A stretch of 64,000 bases of DNA from CAXXOK01 sp963663285 (GTDB lineage: Bacteria; Bacillota; Clostridia; Christensenellales; Aristaeellaceae). Numbering within the stretch: position 1 is the first letter of the stretch; every line of letters begins with the position of its first letter. The position numbers and the translations under genes were made by a program. Below the pieces are notes generated by a model. The model worked only from the letters and a program-made list of their open reading frames with translations. It did no database searches and was not told where the DNA came from. The stretch spans positions 806,001-870,000 of the forward strand of contig CAXXNI010000004.1 in NCBI GenBank assembly GCA_963663285.2. Direction: 5' to 3'. Positions 44,180-51,930 of this stretch are shown one piece after another.

Positions 44180-45247
44180 ATGGCATCGATTATAGAGCTT
44201 AAGAATTTGTATAAAGCTTATCGAGGCAAAAGCGCCCTGATGACCGGACTCAACCTGACAGTAGAAGAAAAGGACTTCAAGGTTGTATTCGGATTACCGA
44301 GTTGTGGAAAATCAGTGCTTATGCGCATCATCATGGGTTTGGAACAGCCTGATAAGGGGGAAGTGTTTCTACGGGGCGATGAAGTAAGCAATGTGAATCC
44401 CGGTGCACACAATATTGGTTATGTGCCGCAATCATTCGCTCTTTTCCCGCACAGAACCGTATACCAGAATATAGCATATCCACTAACGATCCAGAAGCGG
44501 CCAAAAAGCGAGATCGACGCTGAAGTGCACCGTGTGGCAAGTATGCTTTCGATCGAAGATCTACTGGAGAAGAAGCCGGATCAGACCAGCGGCGGACAAA
44601 AACAGCGTATTGCTATTGCCCGCGGTATTATAAAGCATACGGATTTGTATATCTTTGATGATCCCTTTGTTGGACTGGATTTTAAGCTTCGTGAACAGTT
44701 GGTTTATGACTTGCGTGATCTTCAGGAAAGTCTGGATACTACGTTTGTCTATACCACTTCCGATAGTTCCGAAGCCTTGCAGCTTTCCAAATCTACATCA
44801 ATTCTTCACGGCGGGAATATCATTGAAACCAATGATCCGTTCGATCTGTATAATTTGCCGCAAAGCGCTGATAGCATGCGCGTGTTGGGTTTCCCCAACG
44901 CAAACATGCTAGAAGGAAAAATTGAACGGGGCTCGCTGATAACGGATGCTTTTACCGTAGCAGGAATTGGCAAACCTGACGGAAACGTAATCGTAGGCAT
45001 TCGTCCCGAGCATTTTAAAATGGAATCGGGCGGTGAGAAGACTTTTTCCTTCGAGGCAACGGTAAGCCTGCGAGAAGATCTGGGTGGAGAAGAAATTATT
45101 TATTTCGATGTGGGTACGCAAACGCTAACCATGATGGGCTGGCATTACGAAAACTCGTACGAGCCCAAGCTTGGAGAGAAGGTTACCATAAGTGTCGAAA
45201 TGAAAAATATTATCTGCTTTGACGCAACGTCCAAAATCAGGCTGTAA
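44180..45247 (+). CDS. ABC importer ATPase 1: intact signature, degenerate catalytic residues
   Basis: 355 residues: ATPase domain (1-230) plus C-terminal TOBE-like regulatory domain. Walker A is GLPSCGKS (38-45), Q84 forms the Q-loop, and the signature TSGGQ (136-140) is serviceable. Walker B reads YIFDDP, so Asp161 replaces the catalytic Glu, and the switch histidine is Ser194 (YTTSDS). These changes normally abolish hydrolysis at its own site while its signature can complete the partner's site. GGGAGG precedes the ATG. Forms a presumed heterodimer with the next gene product. Confidence 0.85.
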   Translation: MASIIELKNLYKAYRGKSALMTGLNLTVEEKDFKVVFGLPSCGKSVLMRIIMGLEQPDKGEVFLRGDEVSNVNPGAHNIGYVPQSFALFPHRTVYQNIAYPLTIQKRPKSEIDAEVHRVASMLSIEDLLEKKPDQTSGGQKQRIAIARGIIKHTDLYIFDDPFVGLDFKLREQLVYDLRDLQESLDTTFVYTTSDSSEALQLSKSTSILHGGNIIETNDPFDLYNLPQSADSMRVLGFPNANMLEGKIERGSLITDAFTVAGIGKPDGNVIVGIRPEHFKMESGGEKTFSFEATVSLREDLGGEEIIYFDVGTQTLTMMGWHYENSYEPKLGEKVTISVEMKNIICFDATSKIRL

Positions 45248-45262
45248 GGAGGACGGAGTAAA

Positions 45263-46345
45263 TTGGCTGAAATAAGGATTGTAAACCTATTAAGAGTTTT
45301 CGGCACGCTTCATGCTGTTGATAATTTAAACTATACTTTTTCCGACGGCAAGGTAACCTGTCTGCTGGGCCCATCAGGCTGCGGTAAAACGACGCTCCTG
45401 CGAATGATCGCGGGACTTGAATCCATTACAAGCGGTGAGATCTATTTCGGTGATAAAGAAATTACCAATCTGCCCACCCGCGAGCGCAACATCGGCATGG
45501 TATTCCAGTATCCTGTGGTCTACAAGGGACTGACTGTCGAGCAAAACATCGCCTTGCCGCTAAAGGAAGCGAAAGTGGATAAGGATGAGATTGCGGATCG
45601 TGTGAACGAAGCGCTTTCGCTTCTGGCAATTGAGGATATTCGTAAACGTGATGCGTGGCAGCTCCCCAGCGTACTGCGCCAAAAGGTGTCGGTTGCACGC
45701 GAGGTTGCGCGCCGTCCGGACATTATTCTCTTTGACGAACCGTTAACCAACGTAGATGCGAATTCCAAAACACTTTTCAAGCGTTCATTCAAGGAGCTTA
45801 CGCAAAAGCTGCAACAAACCATAGTTTATGTGACACACGATCAGACAGAAGCTATGACTTTTGGCGATCACATAGCGTTAATGCAACGGGGCAAAGTAGT
45901 TCAGTTCGATTCTCCTCGGGAGCTATATAATCATCCCCGCGAAGTGTTCGGCGGTTGGTTTTTAGGCAATCCTGGCATGAACTTTTTTAAGCCCGCGGTG
46001 GAAGGGAAAGTTGGCGGCAGCCGTATTCACCTTCCCCTTCTGGGAACGCCTATTGAAACAGAGAAAAGTGAGAAGGAACTAAGCGGGATGAGCTTTGGCA
46101 TTCGCCCGGAGCATATTGTGGTTTCCAAAACACAACCAACGGAACCATGTATGAAGGTACCCCTGAAGCAAAAGTGGATCGTCGTAGGCGGGCAATATTT
46201 GCTTACTTCCCAGATTGGTGATACTACATTCCGTATCAAAGTATCACCGGAACAAGGGCAGGAAATCAACGGTGACTTCTATTGCTATGCGCCATTAGAT
46301 CACATGATGGCTTATGATCGCGACGGCGTGCACTTCACGTTATAA
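45263..46345 (+). CDS. ABC importer ATPase 2: intact catalytic residues, lost signature
   Basis: 360 residues with the same domain order as its neighbour. Walker A GPSGCGKT (36-43), Q82 in the Q-loop, Walker B ILFDEP with catalytic Glu159, and His192 in YVTHDQ are all canonical. At 134-138 the LSGGQ signature reads LPSVL, removing the Ser and both Gly residues that contact ATP gamma-phosphate. It therefore complements ATPase 1: together they can build one normal and one degenerate ATP site. TTG start with AAGGAGG 10 bp upstream. C-terminal TOBE-like domain. Confidence 0.85.
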   Translation: MAEIRIVNLLRVFGTLHAVDNLNYTFSDGKVTCLLGPSGCGKTTLLRMIAGLESITSGEIYFGDKEITNLPTRERNIGMVFQYPVVYKGLTVEQNIALPLKEAKVDKDEIADRVNEALSLLAIEDIRKRDAWQLPSVLRQKVSVAREVARRPDIILFDEPLTNVDANSKTLFKRSFKELTQKLQQTIVYVTHDQTEAMTFGDHIALMQRGKVVQFDSPRELYNHPREVFGGWFLGNPGMNFFKPAVEGKVGGSRIHLPLLGTPIETEKSEKELSGMSFGIRPEHIVVSKTQPTEPCMKVPLKQKWIVVGGQYLLTSQIGDTTFRIKVSPEQGQEINGDFYCYAPLDHMMAYDRDGVHFTL

Positions 46346-46367
46346 CAGTATTGGATGTGAATGAAGA

Positions 46368-47912
46368 ATGGCTAATTATTTTGTTGGATGTGATATCGGC
46401 ACCAGCGGCACAAAATCCTGCGTGATGGCCGAGGATGGTCAGATCTTAGGTACACATTATATTGAATACCAACTCTATACACCCTACCCAAGTTGGGCGG
46501 AGCATAACCCGAATGATTACTGGAATGCCTGCGCTGACACTATTTATGCTTCAATTCAGCAGGCGAATATAAACGTTTCAGAAATTCGCGGGGTATGTAT
46601 CTCTGCATTGTCTCCCGGATGCATTCTGGTGGATAAGGATTTAAAACCGCTGCAAAACAGCCATATCTGGATGGATCGACGGGGCGTAAAACAAAGCAAA
46701 TGGCTAAAAGAGCATATTGGAGACGAACGAGTTTTTAAGCTTTCCGCCAACCAGATTGATCCCTATTATGGCACTGTTAAACTGATGTGGGAGCGAGACA
46801 ATCGCCCCGAGCTTTATCGCAAAGCCTATAAGATGCAGACTGCTGCCGATTATCCAGCTATGAAACTGACTGGACGAGCTGTAACAGATTTCTCAAACGC
46901 AGCATTGATTGGAATCGCCTTTGACATGAAAAAAAAGGCATGGGATACCGACATGCTGGAGGAGATCGGTTTGAATCCAGATTTATTCCCAGAACCGTAC
47001 GCTTGTGATGATATCATCGGAGAGGTGACAAAGGAAGCGGCGGAGCGCACGGGGCTCAAAGCCGGCACGCCAGTACTGGCGGGCGGTGTGGATTGTAACA
47101 TGGCCTACCTGGCAAATGGTGCGTTGGAAGCTGGCGATTGGGCGCTTACCATGGGTACAGCAGGCTGTATGGGTGTGATCCACACGGAGCCCAAATTCCC
47201 ACGGAATATGATCATCATTCCCCACACGTCAGATAGCCGCAACTCTTTTGCGTCCGTTGGCGCCACCATTGCCTTTGGTTCTGTAACCCGTTATTTCAGA
47301 GACACTTTTGGACAGTATGAAAAGGCGTTTGCCAAAGATATGGGCCTGAATGTATACGATATTATGAACGTCGAGGCAGCCAGCGCACCGGTAGGAAGCG
47401 ATGGCTTGATTGTACTGCCTTACTTCTCTGGCGAACGTACCCCCATTTGGAGTCCCAACGCCCGCGCCGTTCTGTATGGTATGAGTCTGAAACATACTCG
47501 TAGCCATTTCCTGCGTGCTCTTATGGAAGGCGCGGCTCTCGCGCTTTATGATAACCTCGTGTTTATGAAAGAAGCTGGTATCTACATGAAAGAACCCATG
47601 GTTGTTAGCGAAGGCGGCGCTAAGAGTGATTTGTGGCGACAAATCGTGGCAGATGTGTTTGGTGCTCCTGTTGCTTACCAAAAGGATGCACGAGGCGCGC
47701 CTGAAGGCGATGCCATTACTGTCGGTGTGGCAACCGGCGTTTATAAGGATTATAGCGTCGCAAAAGATTGGGTCAGTTATTCAGCTATGAACGAACCCAA
47801 TATGAAGAATCACGAATATTATATGGAGCTCTTTCAAATCTACAAGAAGGTATACGAAGGGGTTAAGGATCAGTTTGATCCTCTGGTGGATCTGGTAGGA
47901 CGACACCAATAA
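46368..47912 (+). CDS. FGGY-family carbohydrate kinase
   Basis: A 514-residue sugar/polyol kinase. N-terminal phosphate-1 motif VGCDIGTSGTKS, middle GGVDCNMAY and the C-terminal FGGY signature region around PMVVSEGGAKSDLWRQIVADVF. Closest in feel to xylulokinase-type members, but the family covers glycerol, erythritol, ribulose, xylulose and others, so the substrate cannot be named. ATP-dependent, cytoplasmic. It lies 22 bp after ATPase 2 with a poor ribosome site. Presumably phosphorylates the imported compound or its ketose. Confidence 0.87.
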   Translation: MANYFVGCDIGTSGTKSCVMAEDGQILGTHYIEYQLYTPYPSWAEHNPNDYWNACADTIYASIQQANINVSEIRGVCISALSPGCILVDKDLKPLQNSHIWMDRRGVKQSKWLKEHIGDERVFKLSANQIDPYYGTVKLMWERDNRPELYRKAYKMQTAADYPAMKLTGRAVTDFSNAALIGIAFDMKKKAWDTDMLEEIGLNPDLFPEPYACDDIIGEVTKEAAERTGLKAGTPVLAGGVDCNMAYLANGALEAGDWALTMGTAGCMGVIHTEPKFPRNMIIIPHTSDSRNSFASVGATIAFGSVTRYFRDTFGQYEKAFAKDMGLNVYDIMNVEAASAPVGSDGLIVLPYFSGERTPIWSPNARAVLYGMSLKHTRSHFLRALMEGAALALYDNLVFMKEAGIYMKEPMVVSEGGAKSDLWRQIVADVFGAPVAYQKDARGAPEGDAITVGVATGVYKDYSVAKDWVSYSAMNEPNMKNHEYYMELFQIYKKVYEGVKDQFDPLVDLVGRHQ

Positions 47913-47937
47913 ATAAAGGAACGAAAGGACATATTTT

Positions 47938-48936
47938 ATGAACCGTATTATGAACAATCCCGACTACATGGTTGAGGATATGCTCAAGGGATATGTCAAA
48001 GCGCATCCCGATATAGTTAGTGCAACGGACAACCCTCGCGTGCTGAAAAGCGTCAATGCGGCAGTGAAGGATAAGGTTGGTATCGTAACGGGTGGTGGCT
48101 CCGGCCACAAACCAGCCTTTATCGGTTACATAGGTCGTAACATGTGCGATGCGGTGGCAGTCGGCGAAATATTCTCATCCCCAACCGCAGTTGCCTTTGA
48201 AGATGCCATGCGTGCCGCAGACAGCGGCAAGGGCGTTGCATGCCTGTATGGCAATTATGCCGGGGACAACATGAATGTTAAGATGGCCATGCGGAAAATG
48301 AAAGCCGCCGGCATCAACGTGAAAACAGTGGTAGCGAATGATGATTGCGCTTCCGCACCTAGAGATGAGCGGGAAAAGCGCAGGGGCGTTGCAGGCGAGA
48401 TATTTATGTGGAAGGTTGGCGGCGCAAAAGCAGCCATGGGCGCGAATCTGGATGAGGTTATTGCCGCTGCGCAGAAGGCTATTGATAATACTCGTTCCAT
48501 TGGCATCGGTACAGCGCCTTGCACCATCCCCGCCGTGGGTCACCCCAATTTTGTGATTGAGGATGGTACAATGGAGCTGGGCATCGGCCATCACGGCGAA
48601 CCAGGTGTGAATGTGGAGCCCTTGACGACAGCCGATAAGATGGCAGAGAAAATGTTGGATTATATCCTTCCTGACCTTCCATTTCAGCCGGGAGATGAGG
48701 TGGCGGTGCTCGTCAGCGGTTTGGGAGCTACGCCCGTAATGGAGCAGTACATTCTATTTAGCAAGGTGTTTGATCTGCTGGAAGAACACGGAATTTGCGT
48801 GTATCGTTCTTATGTGGGCAATTACTTCACATCCTTGGAGATGATGGGTGTCACTCTTACAGTTATGAAATTGGACGAAGAGCTGAAAGCATGCGTCGAT
48901 TATCCGGCGGACTGTGTAGGCCTCAAACAATTCTAA
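47938..48936 (+). CDS. dhaK: Dihydroxyacetone kinase-type subunit DhaK
   Basis: A 332-residue DhaK protein. Conserved blocks are intact: GGGSGHKP, GNYAGD and ELGIGHHGEPG, containing the histidine that binds the ketose covalently as a hemiaminal and the catalytic Asp. The DhaL gene follows 10 bp later, and no PTS-type DhaM is present, so phosphate probably comes from ATP held by DhaL. Substrate could be dihydroxyacetone or another short ketose such as erythrulose. AAAGGA precedes the ATG. Confidence 0.88.
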   Translation: MNRIMNNPDYMVEDMLKGYVKAHPDIVSATDNPRVLKSVNAAVKDKVGIVTGGGSGHKPAFIGYIGRNMCDAVAVGEIFSSPTAVAFEDAMRAADSGKGVACLYGNYAGDNMNVKMAMRKMKAAGINVKTVVANDDCASAPRDEREKRRGVAGEIFMWKVGGAKAAMGANLDEVIAAAQKAIDNTRSIGIGTAPCTIPAVGHPNFVIEDGTMELGIGHHGEPGVNVEPLTTADKMAEKMLDYILPDLPFQPGDEVAVLVSGLGATPVMEQYILFSKVFDLLEEHGICVYRSYVGNYFTSLEMMGVTLTVMKLDEELKACVDYPADCVGLKQF

Positions 48937-48946
48937 GGAGGAAAAC

Positions 48947-49588
48947 ATGAAAACAGTCGATTGCCAAAATGGGAAACCGGTTTTGGAGGGGCTCATTCTT
49001 ACCATTTCAGAAAATAAAGGGTACTTGAGCGAAATTGATGGAAAAATCGGCGATGGCGATCACGGTGTAAACATGAACAAGGGTTTTTCGATTTGCAGAG
49101 ACAAGCTGGAGGGCACAACTTATACCTTATCTGAAGGACTTAACACATTGGCACTTACTTTGATGGATGGCATAGGTGGCTCTATGGGTCCTTTATACGG
49201 TGTACTTTTTGAGGAAATGGCAGGCGCCTGCGCAGATAAAAACGAAATCAGTGCAAATGATTTTGAATCCATGCTTGGTAACGCCATTGAAGGCGTTAAG
49301 GATATAGGAAGTGCTCAACGGGGAGACAAGACCCTTCTGGATACCCTAATCCCAGCCAAAGAAGCCTTTTCCGAGGCTCTTGCGAAGGGCGCAGATTTTG
49401 ATCTTTGCCTACAAGCGATGACCACCGCGGCAGAAGAAGGATGGAAGGGAACGGAGAACATGGTAGCAAAAATTGGCAGAGCAAGCCGGTTGGGCGAACG
49501 TTCCCGAGGTGTGCTTGACGCCGGTGCCACCAGCTGCTATCTGCTGTTGAAATCTCTGGCGGAAAAGCTGGAAGGATTGATGAAGTAA
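48947..49588 (+). CDS. dhaL: Dihydroxyacetone kinase-type subunit DhaL
   Basis: A 213-residue nucleotide-binding subunit. The metal-binding DGKIGDGDHG supplies three Asp residues for two Mg2+, GGSMGPLYG and GRASRLGERSRGVLDAGATS line the ADP site. Works with the DhaK encoded upstream. GGAGG precedes the ATG. Family length (about 210) is normal. Confidence 0.88.
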   Translation: MKTVDCQNGKPVLEGLILTISENKGYLSEIDGKIGDGDHGVNMNKGFSICRDKLEGTTYTLSEGLNTLALTLMDGIGGSMGPLYGVLFEEMAGACADKNEISANDFESMLGNAIEGVKDIGSAQRGDKTLLDTLIPAKEAFSEALAKGADFDLCLQAMTTAAEEGWKGTENMVAKIGRASRLGERSRGVLDAGATSCYLLLKSLAEKLEGLMK

Positions 49589-49635
49589 GCAGCATCTTTT
49601 TGTAAACATTATAATACTGAGTTGGAGGGGAAATA

Positions 49636-50097
49636 ATGGATACCTTAATTATCGGCTGTGATAATGCCGCCGTAGAAATGAAGACACTTATCATCCGCCA
49701 TTTAGAGGAGTGCGGCTATCAAGTAGAGGACGTTGGTGTGGACACACCGCAAAATTCCATTAATTACCCAACAATTGCCAAACGCGTTTGTGATAAAGTT
49801 CGCGAAAGCAGTTACCAGAACCGTGGCATCCTCATATGTGGCACCGGCATTGGTATGGCTATCAGCGCCAACAAGTGCAAAGGTATCCGTGCAGCGGTAT
49901 GTCATGATGTGTTTTCAGCGAGGCGTTCGGTATTAAGCAACAACTGTAACGTCCTGTGTATGGGCGCGCGGATCATTGGCTCAGAAACCGCAAAGCTAAT
50001 GATAGACGAGTGGCTGCCGCTGGCATTCAAGGATGGGTCTTCCACGCCGAAAGTGGCTGAGATGATTGCTATTGAAAAAGACAATTTCAAAGAATAA
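49636..50097 (+). CDS. rpiB: RpiB/LacAB-family sugar-phosphate isomerase
   Basis: A 153-residue isomerase. The phosphate and active-site motif is ILICGTGIGMAISANK, with the N-terminal GCDNA variant in place of the usual GSDHAG. The family interconverts aldose and ketose phosphates (ribose-5-P, allose-6-P, galactose-6-P, tetrose-4-P). Loss of the His in the GSDHAG motif suggests a specialised substrate. GGAGGGG precedes the ATG. Last gene of the island operon. Confidence 0.82.
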   Translation: MDTLIIGCDNAAVEMKTLIIRHLEECGYQVEDVGVDTPQNSINYPTIAKRVCDKVRESSYQNRGILICGTGIGMAISANKCKGIRAAVCHDVFSARRSVLSNNCNVLCMGARIIGSETAKLMIDEWLPLAFKDGSSTPKVAEMIAIEKDNFKE

Positions 50098-50632
50098 GTA
50101 AAGATGAAAGATGCAGAGACTGCTTTGCTTTTCCCTGCCTGCTCCCATCTTGATAAATCAAGCAAAATCTAGTGTGTTGCAAGATCACAAAAGGAAAAAC
50201 GTAACTGTTCATAGGATCGAACAAGCTGGAATGTAATGATTCCCGTTGTCTCGGTTCTATTAGCAGTTATGTCTGGAGCAAGCTATTCAGATGATGTGCG
50301 TTCATAGTTGGATTGGATTATTATATAGAAATTATTGAGTGTTTTATCGCATTGTTATGCATATATATGCCACGGATATGTTATCATATGTAAAAAGTTA
50401 TAAGTAGGCACTGTACCAAAATTTTGTACGTCTTGTAAAAGATCATTGGTAAAGCGCTCGATAAGGTTTGATTTTCGTGCCTATGATTGTGGTTAATGTA
50501 CGCTCTTACTTATCTTCGCACATCAATTAAATCAGAATTGCAGGCGTTTCCGATTCTTTTGCACCTAGGGGCTTATTGTAGCTAACCGCATATTCGATTC
50601 TCAATTATTTAATGTTGTCCAGGAGGTTTTTT
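50098..50632. other. 535-bp non-coding right part of the island
   Basis: AT-rich, with no credible gene and no clear terminator after rpiB. A near-palindrome GTACCAAAATTTTGTAC lies at 50413-50429, possibly an old operator. Confidence 0.4.
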
Positions 50633-50719
50633 ATGTCACAGGTATGGTATCCGATTATTGATTATCTTAATTGTATAGAGTGCGGAAGGTGTATGGAAGA
50701 CATGGCTACATTGATTTGA
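50633..50719 (+). pseudogene. Remnant of a small 4Fe-4S ferredoxin-like protein
   Basis: MSQVWYPIIDYLNCIECGRC is the usual start of a small clostridial CxxCGxC protein, and AGGAGG sits 6 bp before the ATG. After residue 28 it ends at a TGA that falls inside the GGTTCAAAA repeat array. The fourth cluster Cys and the rest of the protein are missing. Confidence 0.6.
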
Positions 50720-50745
50720 ACCTTTTGAACCTTTTGAACCGCATT
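50716..50745 (-). repeat. GGTTCAAAA array, right copy (inverted)
   Basis: Reverse complement reads AATGC, GGTTCAAAA, GGTTCAAAA, GGTTCAA, matching 36562-36593 apart from two missing G. Confidence 0.7.
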
Positions 50746-50847
50746 ACAGTACACTGCATTCTTTTTAAGGTAAAATGACTTACGAAAATCTGGTTGCTAC
50801 TTTCGTTGCTAATATTTGATGTTTTAGACAGGCATACCAGAATATAC

Positions 50848-50878
50848 AAAAAACCCTCAAGCCTTTATGACTTAAGGG
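50848..50878 (-). terminator. Terminator after tRNA-Ala
   Basis: Minus strand CCCTTAAG/CTTGAGGG stem with one mismatch, then TTTTTT. It begins 6 bp after the CCA end of the tRNA. Confidence 0.75.
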
Positions 50879-50930
50879 TTTTTATGGTGGAGCATAGGAG
50901 ACTCGAACTCCTGACCCCAACACTGCCAGT
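50875..50930. repeat. Right island attachment repeat
   Basis: 56 bp, one mismatch to 36327-36382. Covers the tRNA 3' half through the anticodon loop plus the terminator's inner arm. Confidence 0.85.
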
Positions 50931-50960
50931 GTTGTGCGCTACCAACTGCGCTAATGCCCC
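50885..50960 (-). tRNA. tRNA-Ala(GGC)
   Basis: 76 nt with encoded CCA. The minus strand folds as a full cloverleaf: acceptor GGGGCAT/ATGCTCC, D-stem GCGC/GCGC, anticodon stem CAACA/TGTTG with loop CTGGCAG (anticodon GGC) and T-arm AGGAG-TTCGAGT-CTCCT. Serves as the island's integration target. Confidence 0.95.
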
Positions 50961-51124
50961 ACAGCAGTAGAAACTATATCATAGAATCACTCTTTTGTAA
51001 AGAGAAATTTGAAAAACGCTGTGTGTTTTTTACGGAGAAATATTGTGCTGCGAGCCGTGGACGGACGGGGTATGGCACAGGGTTTTGCTACGGGGGGAGC
51101 GGCGGCCTTTTGCTGTATATGCGC

Positions 51125-51154
51125 TTGACATGGAGTTAACTCCATAGCTAAGAT
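51125..51154 (+). promoter_or_regulatory. MerR-type promoter of the merR gene (autoregulated)
   Basis: TTGACA (51125-51130) and TAAGAT (51149-51154) are separated by 18 bp that contain the dyad TGGAGTTAACTCCA. Long spacer plus centred palindrome is the MerR hallmark. Confidence 0.78.
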
Positions 51155-51188
51155 AGGAAAAGGGGAAATCCCGCAAGGAGGAATGCGT

Positions 51189-51572
51189 ATGACGATTTCA
51201 CAGGTGAGTGAACGCTATGGCCTTTCGGCTGATACGCTGCGTTATTACGAACGTATTCACCTAATACCGGCCATCGAGCGTACAGCCAGCGGAATCCGCA
51301 ATTATACGGAGGAGGATTGTCACTGGGTGGAACATATCAAGTGTATGCGTTCAGCCGGGGTGACCGTAGAAACACTGATTGAATATGTGGCGCTGTTTCG
51401 CCGGGGAGCATCCACAATCACCGAACGCAAATCGCTTTTGCTGCAGCAGCGGGAGCAGATTGTGGCACGGATTGATGAGCTGAATAAAGTGCTGGAGCGG
51501 CTGGATTGGAAGCTGGAAGGCTATGAAGAGCGCATGCTCAAGTGCGAACATGGGCTGGTTTGTAAAAAATAA
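51189..51572 (+). CDS. MerR-family transcriptional regulator
   Basis: A 127-residue regulator. HTH ISQVSERYGLSADTLRYYER, wing GIRNYTEEDCHWVEHIKCMRSAGV, then a coiled dimerisation helix (85-115) and a C-terminal Cys-containing tail (MLKCEHGLVCKK). The small size and target promoter fit the AdhR/NmlR-like aldehyde- or thiol-responsive group. ATG 51189 is 7 bp from AAGGAGG; ATG 51183 is too close. Acts on its own promoter and on the reductase promoter at 51654-51684. Confidence 0.85.
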   Translation: MTISQVSERYGLSADTLRYYERIHLIPAIERTASGIRNYTEEDCHWVEHIKCMRSAGVTVETLIEYVALFRRGASTITERKSLLLQQREQIVARIDELNKVLERLDWKLEGYEERMLKCEHGLVCKK

Positions 51573-51598
51573 ACGGCTGTACCGGTTGCTTGTTATAG

Positions 51599-51627
51599 GC
51601 AGACTCCTCATGGGGAGCCTGCTTTTT
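51599..51627 (+). terminator. Terminator after merR
   Basis: GCAGACTCC/GGGAGCCTGC stem with one mismatch and a short TCAT loop, then TTTTT. Confidence 0.75.
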
Positions 51628-51653
51628 CTATTTTCATTATTTATAAAAACACC

Positions 51654-51684
51654 TTGACTTGGAGTGCACTCCAAGGATTATGAT
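51654..51684 (+). promoter_or_regulatory. MerR-controlled promoter of the aldo/keto reductase
   Basis: TTGACT (51654-51659), 19-bp spacer, TATGAT (51679-51684). A perfect 18-bp palindrome CTTGGAGTGCACTCCAAG spans 51658-51675. Its half-sites match those at the merR promoter. Confidence 0.85.
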
Positions 51685-51930
51685 AAACAAGATGGATAGC
51701 GGCACGGGAAAATACCGGAGAAGTAAAATACCATAGTGTGGCGGAGCTTATGCAAACTTCGGGTGTTTTTTATGGCACGGCAGGCGCAAAACGATGCGGT
51801 ACCGTAATGCTGTTTTCGGGGGCAATAGCTTGCTTGCCGTTACATGTACGCAGCTTTTTCATGCGGTTCTCGCTGCCGAGTCGCAATGGGAACAGGAAAG
51901 GCACACTGGACAACAAGAGAGGAATTGAGG

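Larger units (their letters stand above)
36327..50930. mobile_element. 14.6-kb tRNA-Ala genomic island
   Basis: Bounded by 56-bp direct repeats that contain the 3' half of tRNA-Ala(GGC), with the intact tRNA at the right end and only the fragment at the left. The tRNA 3' end points into the island, as expected of integration at a tRNA 3' half. Inverted GGTTCAAAA arrays lie 180 and 131 bp inside the repeats. Cargo is a sugar/polyol importer with kinases and regulator. No recombinase or transfer gene is recognisable, so it is either defective or moved in trans. Confidence 0.75.
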
